A stretch of 64,000 bases of DNA, taken from Solenopsis invicta (taxonomy: Eukaryota > Arthropoda > Insecta > Hymenoptera > Formicidae). The translations under genes and the position numbers were made by a program. The notes under the pieces are model-generated. The model was not told the origin of the DNA and searched no databases. It saw nothing but the letters and a program-made list of their open reading frames with translations. Location: positions 13,435,463 to 13,499,462 of the forward strand of contig NC_052679.1 in the NCBI RefSeq assembly GCF_016802725.1, written 5' to 3'. Below are positions 1 to 13,600 of this stretch, in pieces (within the stretch, counting starts at the first letter, position 1; the number at the start of each line of letters is the position of its first letter).

Positions 1-74
1 TCAAGGAATTAATTCCAATGAAAATCTGAACGCGTCTCAAAATTACGAACACCATTGTTGTTTCTAATACTATA

Positions 75-654
75 CAGGATATCCCATTTTAATGGGGCAC
101 TCCAAATATTTCTGTTTCCTTGAATTTTATAAGAAAATGTTTCAGACAAAAGTTGTATGGTTTCGAGTGGGTCCTAAGAGGGTGTCATTACTTTGACCTT
201 GAATAGTTGCTTGAAGGTCACGTGAAAGACACCTTCAATTTTTTTAATGGGATTACTTTTTATTGTATATTCTTGTAGCTTATTTCAAGACTTTTCCAAA
301 ACACTACCAGAAAGTTTATTTTTGTTAAGTACTTTCCGAGTTGTGACGTTTGAAAGTTACAGTACACCGTAGCTTTCAAACCTCACAACTCGGAGAGTGC
401 TCAACAAAAATAAACTTTCTTGTAGTGTTTTGGAAAGGTCTCAAGATAAGCTACAAGAATATGTAATAAAAAGTAATCCCATTTAAAAAATTGGAGGTGT
501 CCTTTATGTGACCTTCAAACAACTATTTGAGGTCAAATTAACGACACCATCTTATAATCCCCTTGAAACCATATAACTTTTGCCTGAAATATTTTTTTGT
601 AAAATGCAAGGAAACGGAAATATTTGGGGTAGCCCATTAAAATGGGACACCCTG
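75..654. mobile_element. Palindromic long-TIR MITE, mariner-like
   Basis: The two halves are inverted copies. The left end reads CAGGATATCCCATTTTAAT and the right end, reverse-complemented, CAGGGTGTCCCATTTTAAT. The element is bounded by TA on both sides (73-74 and 655-656), the usual mariner/Tc1 target duplication. There is no ORF. Internal blocks such as AAAATGTTTCAGACAAAAG and the ACTTTCCGAGTTGTGA hairpin also occur in the inverted repeats of the complete transposon at 50573-53798, so this is probably a non-autonomous relative of that element. At 580 bp it lies 3' of the dopamine receptor's last exon. Confidence 0.8.
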
Positions 655-1586
655 TATATAGTCATTTGTCATTTGCGTTCTTTAAATCATCAAATTTTTA
701 TATTTTTTAACAGTGTGTCGTATAGTTCCTGAATATAGGTTAACTTTTAGAAGCTTTTTGTTCATAAATATAAATATACAATGATATCTTGCATGAAAAT
801 ATGATATTTACGAGATTTTATATATACCTATAACGCAATAGATAAAATAATTTTTAAAACTCATATCACAGAGAAATAATATAAGATCAGAAGAAAAGTA
901 TTTAAATCCATATTTTTTATTCTCCGTCAAAACTTCGAATTTAAACTTTTTTTATTAATTAAATTTGCGATTAACAAAAAATTACAATTGTAATTTTTAT
1001 ATTTATAAAGTTTTGATCTTCTTTCATGCGTATTAACGATGGCAATAATTGATATTAAATAAAATTACGAGATACCAAAGGTATTTACTTCATTCTATTG
1101 TTATAATTTCTAACATATTGTTTTAATATATATTAGGAATTAATCTAGTTATTAAAAAATAATTTATAAACCGAAATTAAAAAGACATCACCATTTAAGA
1201 AGGTTATCAGAAATAAATAACGAGGAAGGTGTTTTATATAGTGCGTTCTTAGATAATGAGCAGTGCCATGTGCAAGTGCATGTTTAAAATTAATTTGCAA
1301 TATTACATTTACTATTAAAAACATACCGAGAATTTATATTCTATGGATATGCGTTGATATTCGTTGATGTTCGTTGATCTTCGATACATAAGGGGTCTTC
1401 TATGTGGAAAATGGACAGAGGATCGTGATTGTTTGGAAATCTTGCACAAAATCGCCAAACTATATACTGGTTTATCTATATTGCATTAAGGACAAAGGGA
1501 AAGCGATGTAAACAGAAATAAAGAAAAGGTCTCAGAGGAATTTCACGATCAACGATTGACGACCAATTCGCGATGATATTCCATTG
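655..1586. other. Gene-free A+T-rich stretch
   Basis: No coding signal is seen. This is 3' flank, and probably part of the 3' UTR, of the dopamine receptor gene, whose stop codon is at 1587-1589 on the minus strand. A direct echo GATATTCGTTGATGTTCGTTGAT lies near 1355-1380 as three copies of CGTTGAT. Confidence 0.5.
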
Positions 1587-1673
1587 TTAAATGTAGGTTT
1601 GCTCGCTGGAATTTTCTCTTCCCCGTACATGATGAAGAGAATATGCAGAGTAGTACCGCCCGGATGCAAATTT
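1587..1673 (-). CDS. Dop2: Dopamine receptor terminal coding exon (exon 3)
   Basis: A strong acceptor (ATTTTTTTTCAG, read on the minus strand) precedes 1673. The exon opens in phase 0, matching the phase-0 donor at 5334, and encodes 28 residues from KFASGRYYSAYS to SSEQTYI before TAA. The whole 87 nt is in frame. A basic, serine- and tyrosine-rich cytoplasmic tail ending QTYI suits a D1-like receptor C-terminus. The longer ORF in another frame across the same bases runs through the acceptor and is a shadow. Confidence 0.85.
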   Translation of the reverse strand, partial: KFASGRYYSAYSLHHVRGRENSSEQTYI

Positions 1674-4600
1674 CTGAAAAAAAATATTCTGGATACGTTC
1701 CCGTATCTAATAATTAGCATTAAGTGCCCCGTCCGTATTGTTAATAAGATTGTGACGTTTTGTTCCTTTCAGCATTCTAATTGTTGCTTAATAATTAAGC
1801 ACAAGATATAAACTATTGTATTATTATGTTAGATTATATGTTAAACAAAGATCAAAATGAATATAAGCGGTATCCTAAATGTTTTAATGAAAAATTGCCA
1901 TCGCTATTATGCGATACATGTAATATACAGAGCTACATGGAGAAAATATTTATTGTTTATTAATATACCTTTATCATTCTCACCTCATTTTTTATTTTAA
2001 AATTGCAAGTATGAGATGTTTAATACAGTTACGTTAAATTATCTATTAGTAATTCGAAGATTGTTTATACTCTTTCCTGAATCTTTTTTCTTAGTAACCC
2101 CTACAGTACAAAATTTTGAAGCAACATTGCAATAATGTTACTTTAAAATATTGATATTTTATCCTACATCCGCTAAAATAAAATATTGCTGCAATATTCT
2201 GCAATGGTGTAGATGTATTGATGATACCTTAAATAATATTCTTAATATCCAATATTGCAAAATATTGCTTGTCTCATATTGTATAATAAAGGAGAATGTA
2301 ATAATATGGTGCTCATTTTTATTTCATTAAATAACTTGGTTAATATTTTATATTGAAACATGAGCGATTCTATTCGTTAAAGTGTTGTTTAACAGATTCT
2401 AAACTCAAAGTAATGAAATAATTACTAGAATGTGATTTATAAGAATGTGACGCATATTCAATAACGAAAAAAAAAGGTAATATGGCTACCACAAAAACAA
2501 ACTTAAAGAACAATTTAAAAAGTTTGTTTAGTTTAAAAAACACAATATTTTGTTACATAGTTATATTGTATATATACTTTTCTTTCATCTTTTAGAATTT
2601 TTCTAATTCAAAATTTTCATACGTTTAGAAACATTAGAGATGATATCATAAAAAGGTATCGTTTTATTCTTGCTTAACATTAAACAAGCATAAAATGATA
2701 TTTCCAATGTTTCTGAACACAGCCCTCTAGATTGGCAATCGATTTGTTGAAGAAATATTTTGATTTGAGAATTTTGCTTAAAAAACCATATTACCAAATT
2801 TTATATTATTGTTTAATTTTGCAGTCGAAATGTGTACAACCGAATAAAAAGTTAAATAACAATAAAAACGTTCGAGTACATATGCTCAAGTTTAAAAATA
2901 AATAGGAAGTATGTGTAATTAAGTGCTAAAATGTAGCTTGAAAAAGTTTTGTGCTCAAAAATACTTTATAGAAATTGTCAACTATTGCGTATTAGTATAT
3001 TAGCGCTATTAAAAACTGCGGGCTAAAGAACGAATAATTAAGCCATAAGCAATTGTTGAATCTGTTAATTTTTATTGTAATAACGGAAATAATAGGGATA
3101 ACCGTAATGTCTACAGTCATGACACCCTTTTCTCCTTTATTAAAAACACACTTTCATTTAACTGTAATCTGAATTAAGATATTCTTTGTAATCTCAAAAA
3201 AAATTATTTTTATTAAAGTATTTTTTTTTGACAAAAAATTTGTATAGTTAAACAGTTATTTTTAAATCAATTATAATATTTTTATTTAAAGATCGGACTT
3301 GTAAAATTAATAGCTTATAAAATTAATTTAATTATTACATTATAAGTTACATGAACAAAAAATTAACTGAATTAAACTTTATATTAAGATTTAATTAACT
3401 TAAGTTAATAAAAAGTTAATTTTGAAATGCATTATTCATATTAAATTAGAAATTTATAAATTTAGATTACTCAAAACAATTAAAATGGCTCATCAAACAA
3501 ATATTTATATTTTAAATTAAGTAAACTAAGTTTATATGAAATATTGTTTTTTTTATGTAGGAATTTATTTGTTCTATTATAATTTTTTTACATAAATTTT
3601 TAACTCAGAAATGAAGTTAATAAATTAAGGTTTATAGTTCTAAATTAACTAGCTAAAATGAAAAATTAAATAATTAAAAATTAGTTAAATTAAAAGTTAG
3701 TAATTTTTTTACTATATTATTTAACTTTAAATTTTTTAATTAATTACTTCATAATTCTACAAATAATATACTTAGCATGCTTTATATATTTTAACTATGT
3801 TATATCATGAAAGAAATATGTCTTCAATGTTTCAGAATGTTATATACCCTATGATCAGAAAGTACCGGGAATTTTTAAATAAAACAAAATAGAGTTAAAT
3901 TTCAGGCAAATTTATTTTATCTCCTTCAAAATATGATCCATCTGAAGCAACACACATGTGCCAACGCTTGACCCAGTTCTCCATGCATCCCTGGTAGGCC
4001 GACGAAGGGATGGCCTTTAGTTCCCTCGTCGCATTCTCTTTGATCTCCTCGATCGACTGAAATCTCTTTCCACGAAGTGGCAACTTGAACTTGGGGAACA
4101 AAGAAAAGTCGCACGGGGCCATATCAGGTGAATACGGTGCTTGCTTGATGGTATTTACTTGATGTTTGGTCAAATAATTCAGTACAGTTCGGGTTCGGTG
4201 CGATGGTGCGTTATCATCATGCAAAATCCAAGAATCCATACCCAAAACATCAACCACAATATGCTGTGCCGTTCCATATGCAATGCCAAGTTCACTAGAC
4301 ATCTCTCTTAAGCTGGTATGACGATTTTCAAGCACCATTTCTTTCACTTTCTTCACGTTTTCATCGGTGTTCGACGTCGATGGACGTCCGGAACGAGGGA
4401 AATCTTCCACCACTGTACGACCACTTTTAAAGTCCTTATACCATTCGTATGTTCTTGTTTTTGATAGAGCAGATTCGCAAAATGCTTTTTGCAACATTTT
4501 CAGTGCATCGGCACACGAAATTTCGTTCGCAACACAAAATTTCAAACAAACTCTTTGTTCAACAAAATTATTCATGGTAAAATGCGGCAAAATGAAAAAA

Positions 4601-7600
4601 GTTGACTGATGTAAACAAACGCCAGGCAGACACTAATGATCGGATGGCACTAAAACCTGACAGATGTGCGTCTTAAGGTCGTACCAACATAAGAAAAAAA
4701 AATAAACCGGTTCCCGCATGCGCGGTACTTTTAAATAAAAAATTCCCGGTACTTTCTGATCATAGGGTATTATATTACAATGTACATCATTGAATTATAA
4801 TATTGCAACAATTTTGCTGCAATATTTGTAATATTGCGCACTATTAAAATATTGCTGCAATGCTACTACAATATTTTGTGCTGTAGGCATACAAAAATAG
4901 ATCAAACGATGCACTGATTGTAGTAAAATTTTTAATATTTGATATGCATATTTATTTAATTAATATAATATATAGTAGAAGTGCAATAAATTGCATTTTT
5001 AAAACTTGGAAGAGTTTTACCAACATTTTTTAATATAAGCTCTGAGATATTTATTTATGTTTTTGTTTGAATCAAAGTATCTATTCCGATTTTTGTACTG
5101 TTAGCATTGTTTTTATTCGTGAATAAAATGCTTCTGTAATTTGATTGCTGATACATAGGTAATTTATGAGGGGTACTAACACTAGATGCATTTAGGCAAG
5201 ATTGTTCTAATATTAAATAGAAATGGGTCCAAATTAAAAATTAAATTGGGCCTACGTATGCTATTCAACATTCCCATGTGTTGCTTTGAATTAATATAAA
5301 AGCGATAAATGTATATACAGAGTGTAAACTTACTTGACTTGGTTTACATCTAAATGCTGGCTGATATCTCCGTTTCATTCGTCTGGGACAACAATAGCAT
5401 AAAATTCTGACGAAAGCTCTGAAACAAAGAATAATATGACTTTTGCAACTTTAATGAAATTGCGAATGGTGTGATGAGATTATGATGAAGAAATTTTTAT
5501 TTATGATGTACATATATATTTATATTTCTGTTTCTGTTTCCTTTACATAGCCGTGGACTATCATGCAAATTTATATCTTAATCAGATTTGCGCTATACGA
5601 TGCAGACAAGTAGGTTTATGCAATGTCACGTCGCCAAGTGTGGCTTTTAACACCAGGATTGCGTGACTGATACATTTTTTCAAGTATCGTGTATACGAAT
5701 ATTTACATAAAAGCCACAACGATGAAACTGTAACACGCGATCGATGCTCGTGTGTGCATTGCTATGTGGCGATGCAAAAAAGTCCAAAATCTTTTTTTAC
5801 CCTTTTTAATCATTAATGCATTTTCTCGTATCTAGTTTTGGATAGATGACCCTGTAGATAATTAAATTATTTCAAACAAAAAACCCTACACATACACATA
5901 TTGTTTTTGCATGTGTATGTGTGTAATGTATCGATGGCATGGATAAGTAGAGCGTGTCGCTCTAAATGGATGATGAACCGATTATCATTCTCGTGAGTGC
6001 AGAAACGTTGCGTTACATGATATTTACATTCTTTGATCTATCTAAAATATGCTATTAGGTCTTTGCGAATTGAGTAGCCGGGTAGTGCGCTATTCGGTGT
6101 CGCTGCATTACTTCATTTCGAAGTAAGTGTTGAAGCAGTACGCATAACGACTAGCGCATAACGTGTAAGTGTCCAAACGACATGGATAATAAATTGGATT
6201 TAGTTGACTTTTATCAGTTACAAGATTATCCAGGTCGTGTCTTCTTTATTGCGCTAATATCTGTTGCTTTCGTTACTGCGGTATCGTCCCAACGTACGAC
6301 TGATCGATCTGTTATCTTGAAAAATGTTATGGAATACCAAAATCAGCGTGACAAAGTATTCAAGTGCTTAATACCTTGTACAGCAACGTTTATCGAGGAA
6401 TATTTCGATTCTCCAGAGCATGTATCATTTTACCTATCAGATGTCCTACGAGATATTTCCGATGTCGTGAAACCGTTAATGAACGAATTAACGGTGCGAC
6501 GCGTGACAAGTGCTATTTATACATTAAACACTAGTCCGATAAATGTAACGGAAATATATAATGCTTTGACAAATGTTGTTATTCTGTCAGAGAGCGGAAT
6601 CGCTCTTCAAGCGAACGATTCCTCTTTCATCAATTACTGTGAATACGATTGCAATTTTGTAATAGTGCTAACAAATTTGTTTAGCGATAAAGAAAGCTTT
6701 TTGATAGAAGCTGTTACGTTGGTACAGCAAATGTCATTGCGATCGATTTTCAAACTCGAGATATTGGCATCAGTCGGAGATTTGGTACTGCTCGCTAGCA
6801 GTTTTCCGGTCCGGACTAACGAATCGTACGCACTTGTCGAGCCAGCACTTTCAGGCAGATGTGAAGTTACGGGAGCTACTGCAATTCGATGGCAGCATTT
6901 CACAAATAAAACGAAGTCGTTAATTGAAGCTAGTACTGTGAACGCGGCAATGTTCAATAATTTTCCATTCACGTTTTTCAACAACGATACTAACACTTTC
7001 GGTGGAGTCGAAGGCTCAATGGTGGAAGAAATTGCACGTAACATGAAAATCAAATTGAACAGAGAGACGATTAAATGGATGCACTCTACGACGAAAGCAG
7101 AGATACAACTGAGACTTCGTAACACGACGAACGATTTATTGTTCGGTGGTCTCTTGTGGGATTTTAGCCGAAAAGTGACATATACGACTTGTTACGGCAT
7201 GGTGCATATTTCATGGGCAATACCGATTGAAATAAACGTTTCTCTACGTGGTTTGATAGCTCCATTTGACAAAGATATTTGGTACGCTATAATTTGCGTT
7301 CTAATCATTGGTGGAGTTGTAAAGCTATTTTTTATTCGTGACATAACATTTTTGGATATGGCAGGATTACTTTTCAATGTGGCCGTGTTTCGTAAACCGA
7401 CGAGAATTTCCAGCAGAATTCAATTTATATCTTGGACTCTGTTTAGTTTTTTTCTTTCGCAACTTTATTTAGGATCACTGGCTGATCATTTGATAAGCAC
7501 ATCGGACATGCAGATAGAGACTATGGAGGAGTTAGTTAACTCAGGATTAATGATAGGTGGAACTCAACGATTCGCGAATTTGTTGGAAACGCCTGACAAA

Positions 7601-10600
7601 GCTGACATGGAAGATCACGTTGGACAAATGATTCGTAAAAAACTGTTTATTCTTAATCAACGTGATTATAATAATCAGTTCTTGGATCTTGTGCAGGGAA
7701 AAAATACTAGTTTGGCTCTTCTTGTGATGTTGAATGTGACGAATAATAACCGCCAAACTAAAATAGGACATGCTCATGTTATAAAAGAGACCGTGGGCAG
7801 TTATCCGTTGGCCTTTGTCACTCGGCAAGGTTTTCCATACGTGAGAGAATTTAATTTTATGATCCAAGTACTCATTCAAACTGGTTTTGTTAAATTTTGG
7901 TCAAACATGGCGACATTAAATAACAGTCAGTACACAATGGAAAATGAAGAAGATAATAATTCCCAACTTGACATCGATGACATCGCGCCGGCTTTCCTCC
8001 TTTTGATCATAGGGTATTTGGGTGGATGCTGCCTACTGATTATAGAAGCTATTTTTTACCCATCCAAGTGGTTTTTATAAATGTATTTTTAAATTCTTTT
8101 ATCCAAATTAATGATTTGTTCCAATTGTGTTGCAATTATTATAAATTTTTATTCTAAACTCTGATGGGTTATCAATTGTTGCATTTATGTTTTATCTCTA
8201 ATCAATATTTCTGTGAAATAAATTTTTATGATGTTATTCTTTGAAATGTAGATTATCGAAACGTCAAAATTTATTGCTATCTGTAAGTTCATGCATGGTA
8301 AGCTTTGGAAATACAATTCAAAAGTATACTTATAAGCAAACACTTTTAAAGATGTCTTATTAAAAAATAAAACTTTCAGTGAAGAAATATATTCATCTTT
8401 ACTTTTTATTTGTTTTTTATGATATTATTATATTTTGGATCATGTTACAACGTAGTCACTACATCTACATACAGAGTACTTCAAGTACTTATCATATTTT
8501 TTTTATTTGCCTGTTATTTTTCTAACCAGATTTTTAAAAATAAGACTAATATGTTTGCATCTTGAATATTAAAATTTCGGTATCCTACATTAAGTATTTT
8601 GAAATAACACAGATGCTCTATAAGAAAACTATCTCGATTGAGTAAAATACGAAAAAAGTAATGTAACTTTATTTATCTATTTATGATTTTGTACACAATA
8701 TTTTATTTCTTCTTAATTGAACGTGAAGAAATAATATTGTTAATGTTTGATAGTTTTAAAGGATACCTTTGTCAAATATTCTAAAAATTTTTCTCGGTTA
8801 TACAACTACATATCTTGGCTCATTAACTCTTCATAATAAGTCTATCGAGATTCCGTGGAATATTTAATTACGTCTCCTAGATAAAACAGCCTCGAAGCGA
8901 GTTAATTAGAAAAGTTTGCGGCTAATTTAATTAAACCTCTCTGTTTAGCTTACCGAAAGAGGTAAAATTTTAAGAGGTGAAATGTCGATTTTAAAATTTA
9001 CATAACAATGTTATTGATTGTGATCTATTAGATTAATGCAAAAGGTTTTCATATCTACCAAATAAAGTTTAAAACAGTTATAACAACATTTTAGTAAAAT
9101 TGTTGCCAATAGTTTCAATATATTTTTTAATTAGAAAGAAATTTATTCTAATTCTCCCTTTAAAGAATTCACGAAAAGAACGCTGATGTATCGAAAATAA
9201 TTATTTTGGTCTATTACAATATTTACATCGCACATTTACTGAAATGTCAAAATTTTTTATAGTACTATTATCATGCTTGAACGTCCTACATGATTATTTC
9301 GATTATCTAACATAAAATTATTTTCTGATTTATATATAGTTAAAATTTTAAATATCGCAGTAAAACGTTTTTCCTGTGTAAATTTTAACTTGGTGTAAGA
9401 CACAGATCTTGATAAAAAAAAAAAAAAAAAAAAACGAATCTATCGTCCAAATCAAACGATTTTATGTTGCCTTTGTATCTCCTTTTTGCTTGTTGTATCT
9501 CCTTGTGATTATTTATCTCACGTACAAAATGTTATAGTTTGAACATAATATTATGTTATTTTTTATCTGCTTACTTCGATTTGTAAATTATATTATCAAT
9601 CACATTACGAGCTTATATCACAAGCTTATAGGCAAAAAATATAATCGATTGAATGTGTGCCATAATCTAATCTTGGAAAACTTAAAACATTTTAAAAATA
9701 TAATTTATAAAGAAAAACGCACATACAAAATATTATACTACACTTTGCAATATGTTGTTCCGAGATTTGCGAGATGAAAGGTGTTTTAGAGGAAATTTTG
9801 TGATGTAAACACAAAATTTATATAAATCAACACTATTTATGACATTTATAACAAGTACTATATGTAATTATTGTAGAAATATGCGTTTATAACAATAAGA
9901 GTTCTCAAGAGAAAACCCTAATTTTATTAGTTTCACTTCTTACTGTAAACTGACACCTATCGTCAATATGAAATATTTTTTATGTATATTCCCTTGTAGT
10001 TATTCATGTTCCGCAAAAAAATTTAACAACATCGTTTTTTACCTTGTTGTTTTATGCTGAATTTCGTATTTGATTAAATATGATATCGTGATGCTTATTC
10101 AATACTGTGAGCGATTGATCGTTATTGGATATTTCACGATATTTGCTTTTAAAGAATACGTATTTCTCTGATGAAAATGTTTAATGCAATTCTGACAACT
10201 TACATTTAAAGATTTTAATGATAGTTACTTTTTATTACTAGTCAATTTAGTATTCGAAACAAACGCACATGACGCATACAAATTAATATATTGTCCTTAG
10301 TTTATTTTTGCGCATTTCTAAATTTTTAAAATATTGAATGTGAAGTTCGATAGTTATATATAAAGATATTGAATGTAAATCTCGAGTATTGTATAAGTAT
10401 ACAATACAATTTTGGCAATTTTCAATGAATAAAATAAAAGTAATAAAAAAAATATTTGTGTGTATATTTGTAAAGTGGTTAATTTCTATTCGTTTCCGTA
10501 TGTTAGTACATTAATAATACAAAAAATAATCCTTTTAATTAACACGGAAAGCAAGCTGTAAAGAAAAAAAGACTAGTTATTTCTATTCTTTTTGTATTAA

Positions 10601-13600
10601 AAGGCTGTTACACGATAGATTATACGATTGGATCATGATGCAGTGTGCTCGTTATTTAACATTATTTTGCAGACTTTTATTTGAGCGAAAAAGTTAAAGA
10701 GCAAGATGGCATCATTAATCAGAACCCAAGTTTGATTTTCGATTATCAGGTAAATATCGCCGTCAAAATGAACCAAATCTGCGAAAGCCCCGTTGAAGCC
10801 GATTGGCGCGAATGTTCGTGTAATCAGCTATTGGCGTTGAGTTTACGTTCTAATGACAGTGAAACGTGCGCAGAATGTATTTCTGCCGAATGCAATCGAA
10901 CTGGAGTGTGCGACATACCACACCGGAAATCGATGACTATGTCACGGCATCACAATGAATATCGACGCAAACTTATAAACAAACCTTTGACTATCTCATA
11001 AAAAATATACTATAAAAACGTGCTTTGTAATAGAATTATGTTTACTAGTTAGATGGTGATATATGTGGTAATCTAGAATTTAATCGGGGTTGGTAACACC
11101 CTTTATAAAAGTAACGCATTACCGTGTTAGTTATTATTTTTTTGTAAAAAGTAACTTGTTATCATTACTTGTTTATAACTTTTAAAATTAATGCGTTATT
11201 GTTACTGAGAAAATACTTCGTTTATTCGTTATTTCTTCCGTTATTTTTTCATGAAATTTTAATGACTTTTTTAAAACTAGCATCCAATGTCTATATCTCT
11301 ATTTGACCAGATTACTTTACAGTGGCTTTGATTGATATGATCTATACTCATGTACATTTATAAAGTAATACAAGTACGCTAAAATTTGATATCACGAACA
11401 AAAAGGTAACGGTAAAGAGAACGGCATTGCAAATTATAAATTACTTTCCCTTCTTAAACTTAATTCACTGTTCTTGTTTTTTAGACGCTATTTAAGTAAC
11501 AAATTCAAATACTGTAAATATTTAATTTATAAATTGTATTAGTAAAAAGCACATAGCAGTTACTCGACAAAAAAAATAGCAATAATTGTAGTAATGCTAT
11601 CTGCGAAATTTAAAGATTAATCGAAGTGATGAAATTTATTTTACGCATGATTCAAGAAAATTTCGATAGCGTACAGCCAAAAGGAAAAAGGAAGTACTAT
11701 ATGGAAATATGGTAAGAATACATGCAATTTGATTTTCGTGGAGGTGGCCAAGTTGATTTTGTTCACCGAGAATTCTACACATTATGAAAACGTGTAATTC
11801 AAGTTGAATCAAAGTTCTTAGAAGAGTAAATTGAGATAACGGAGTTAAGAAAGAGAAGAGGAGTCCGAGAACCATAGGATGGGTACCGTAGATTTACGGC
11901 TACGGCTTACCAAGCCTGACCTGGTGCGATCTTACCTTTTTCTACCCTTTGCTCTCGTTCCCTTTCTTTCCTACTTTTGCTTTTAGTCAAAGTCTCTTCG
12001 TTTTTAGTAACAAGTAATGGCGAAATATATACAGACGTTTTGGCGCCGGACGCGAGGCGACGCGACGTCTCGACGATGTTGAATTCAGATCTTGGCGACT
12101 ATGCACTGCGCCATTTATATGGATCTCGCTTTCATTTTTATTTTTTTTTTGTGACATGGATATTCCGCATCGTCAATTACAAAAGAACTCGTTAAGTCAA
12201 TTACTTAACAGAACCTTGACATACTTTCGGTTTTAACCTGCATCAAGATGCAATAATAGAAATTCATGCATTTAAAACTAAATAAATTATATAATTTAAT
12301 CTTTGATTGTATAGGATATAAATAAATAAGTGTCAAATATTCTAGAGTCGAAAATGAGAGACAGGAGACAGGGAGATAAGATGGCAATATAATGATTTGT
12401 CGATTTTTTCTAATTTTTGTGATAATGTAAAAATAATTTTTTTTTTTCAAATTCATTAAAGCCTTGTTTATTGTTTGTAAAAATTAAAAGCTATTAAATA
12501 AACTAAAAATTTTAAATTTGACTATGTAATAAAGACCTTTATTTCGATTTTTATAGATTCTGGGCCATGAGTGAACAACATTGACTTATGTATCCAAATA
12601 CAGGATAAAATAAGTGTAAAAATAATATCAGGGTCCCAAGTTGCTACGTCGTATGCGTGGGAGTGAAATAAGGGGTCAAATATACTGTTACGATCAAGCG
12701 AAGATGCGCTCAATGTGTGAAGATCATCTCCTTGACGGCGCGCGGCGTGTCTAGGAGATAGTTGACGAGTTAACTTGGAATTGCCAAGTTTGACGGTTGT
12801 CTTCTCGTTCACGATATTACAATGTGCGTTTCTTGTATTATTTGAGTTATTAAAGTTAATGTTCTTAAAGAGTTTTGTGTTCTCTTTTGCGAGTGCGAAT
12901 ATCTATGAGAATTCGAGTGTGCACGTCTCTCGTTCGTGAGCGTAACATTATTCTTTAGGAGACAATTTTTTTCTTCTCGGCATATACGGGGAACCACATG
13001 AGCGCATCCTCTTACGGTCGTAACAATATTATAATGAATTGACCTTTAGTTTGGAAAATTCTAGATTTTTATGAAAAGCATCATCTTCAATAACAATTTT
13101 GAATATATTAATGATGCATATATTCCATAAATCCATTGATTAAAAAAAATACTGAAGGAAAATACGCTATACGAATTTAGGACATACATATTTTTGTCAT
13201 AATTTGTTTTTTATTGAAGAAAATGCTTTTTCATAATTTTGAATTCAAATGTTTTCATAGCATACTTTATGACTACATATTTTTGGATTTATTTGGTCTG
13301 AAGCAAGAATTTACCTATTCCTAGTTTTTAATTGTGATGTATTAACAACTTACACATTTTCATAAATAATCAGGTTATTTTTTAATTTAAGTAAATTGTA
13401 GCAGAATTGTTCTTATACATAATTTTTAATTGCAATGGAATGTATTCATGGGTAACTCATTTACAACGCACATATTTCTGAATTCAAATGAATTGAAATA
13501 CACTATTTACAAAATGTGCCATTCATTATTTTGAATTCGGATGAATTCAAAATAAATTCAATTGTGTTCTGCCTTTTTATATTTTATTTTCTACGCGCTG

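Larger units (their letters stand above)
2100..4887. mobile_element. Candidate non-autonomous element with CCTACAG ends
   Basis: The left end CCTACAGTACAAAATTTTG and the reverse complement of the right end, CCTACAGCACAAAATATTG, agree. Both are followed by ATTGCAGCAAT-like blocks. Between them lie an 859-bp MITE (2284-3142) and a mariner (3847-4767), so the host element appears to have collected insertions. No transposase of its own is seen. A related sequence rich in the same CAACATTGC blocks is at 27654-28398. The outer boundary and target duplication are not certain. Confidence 0.4.

Noticed and set aside
9553..9777. 74-residue open frame
   Set aside because: Composition is typical of random A+T-rich DNA, with no splice or homology support.
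11977..12195. Open frame through the G+C-rich patch at 12.0 kb
   Set aside because: Both strands are partly open and the frame runs into A/T homopolymer; no strand or product can be preferred.
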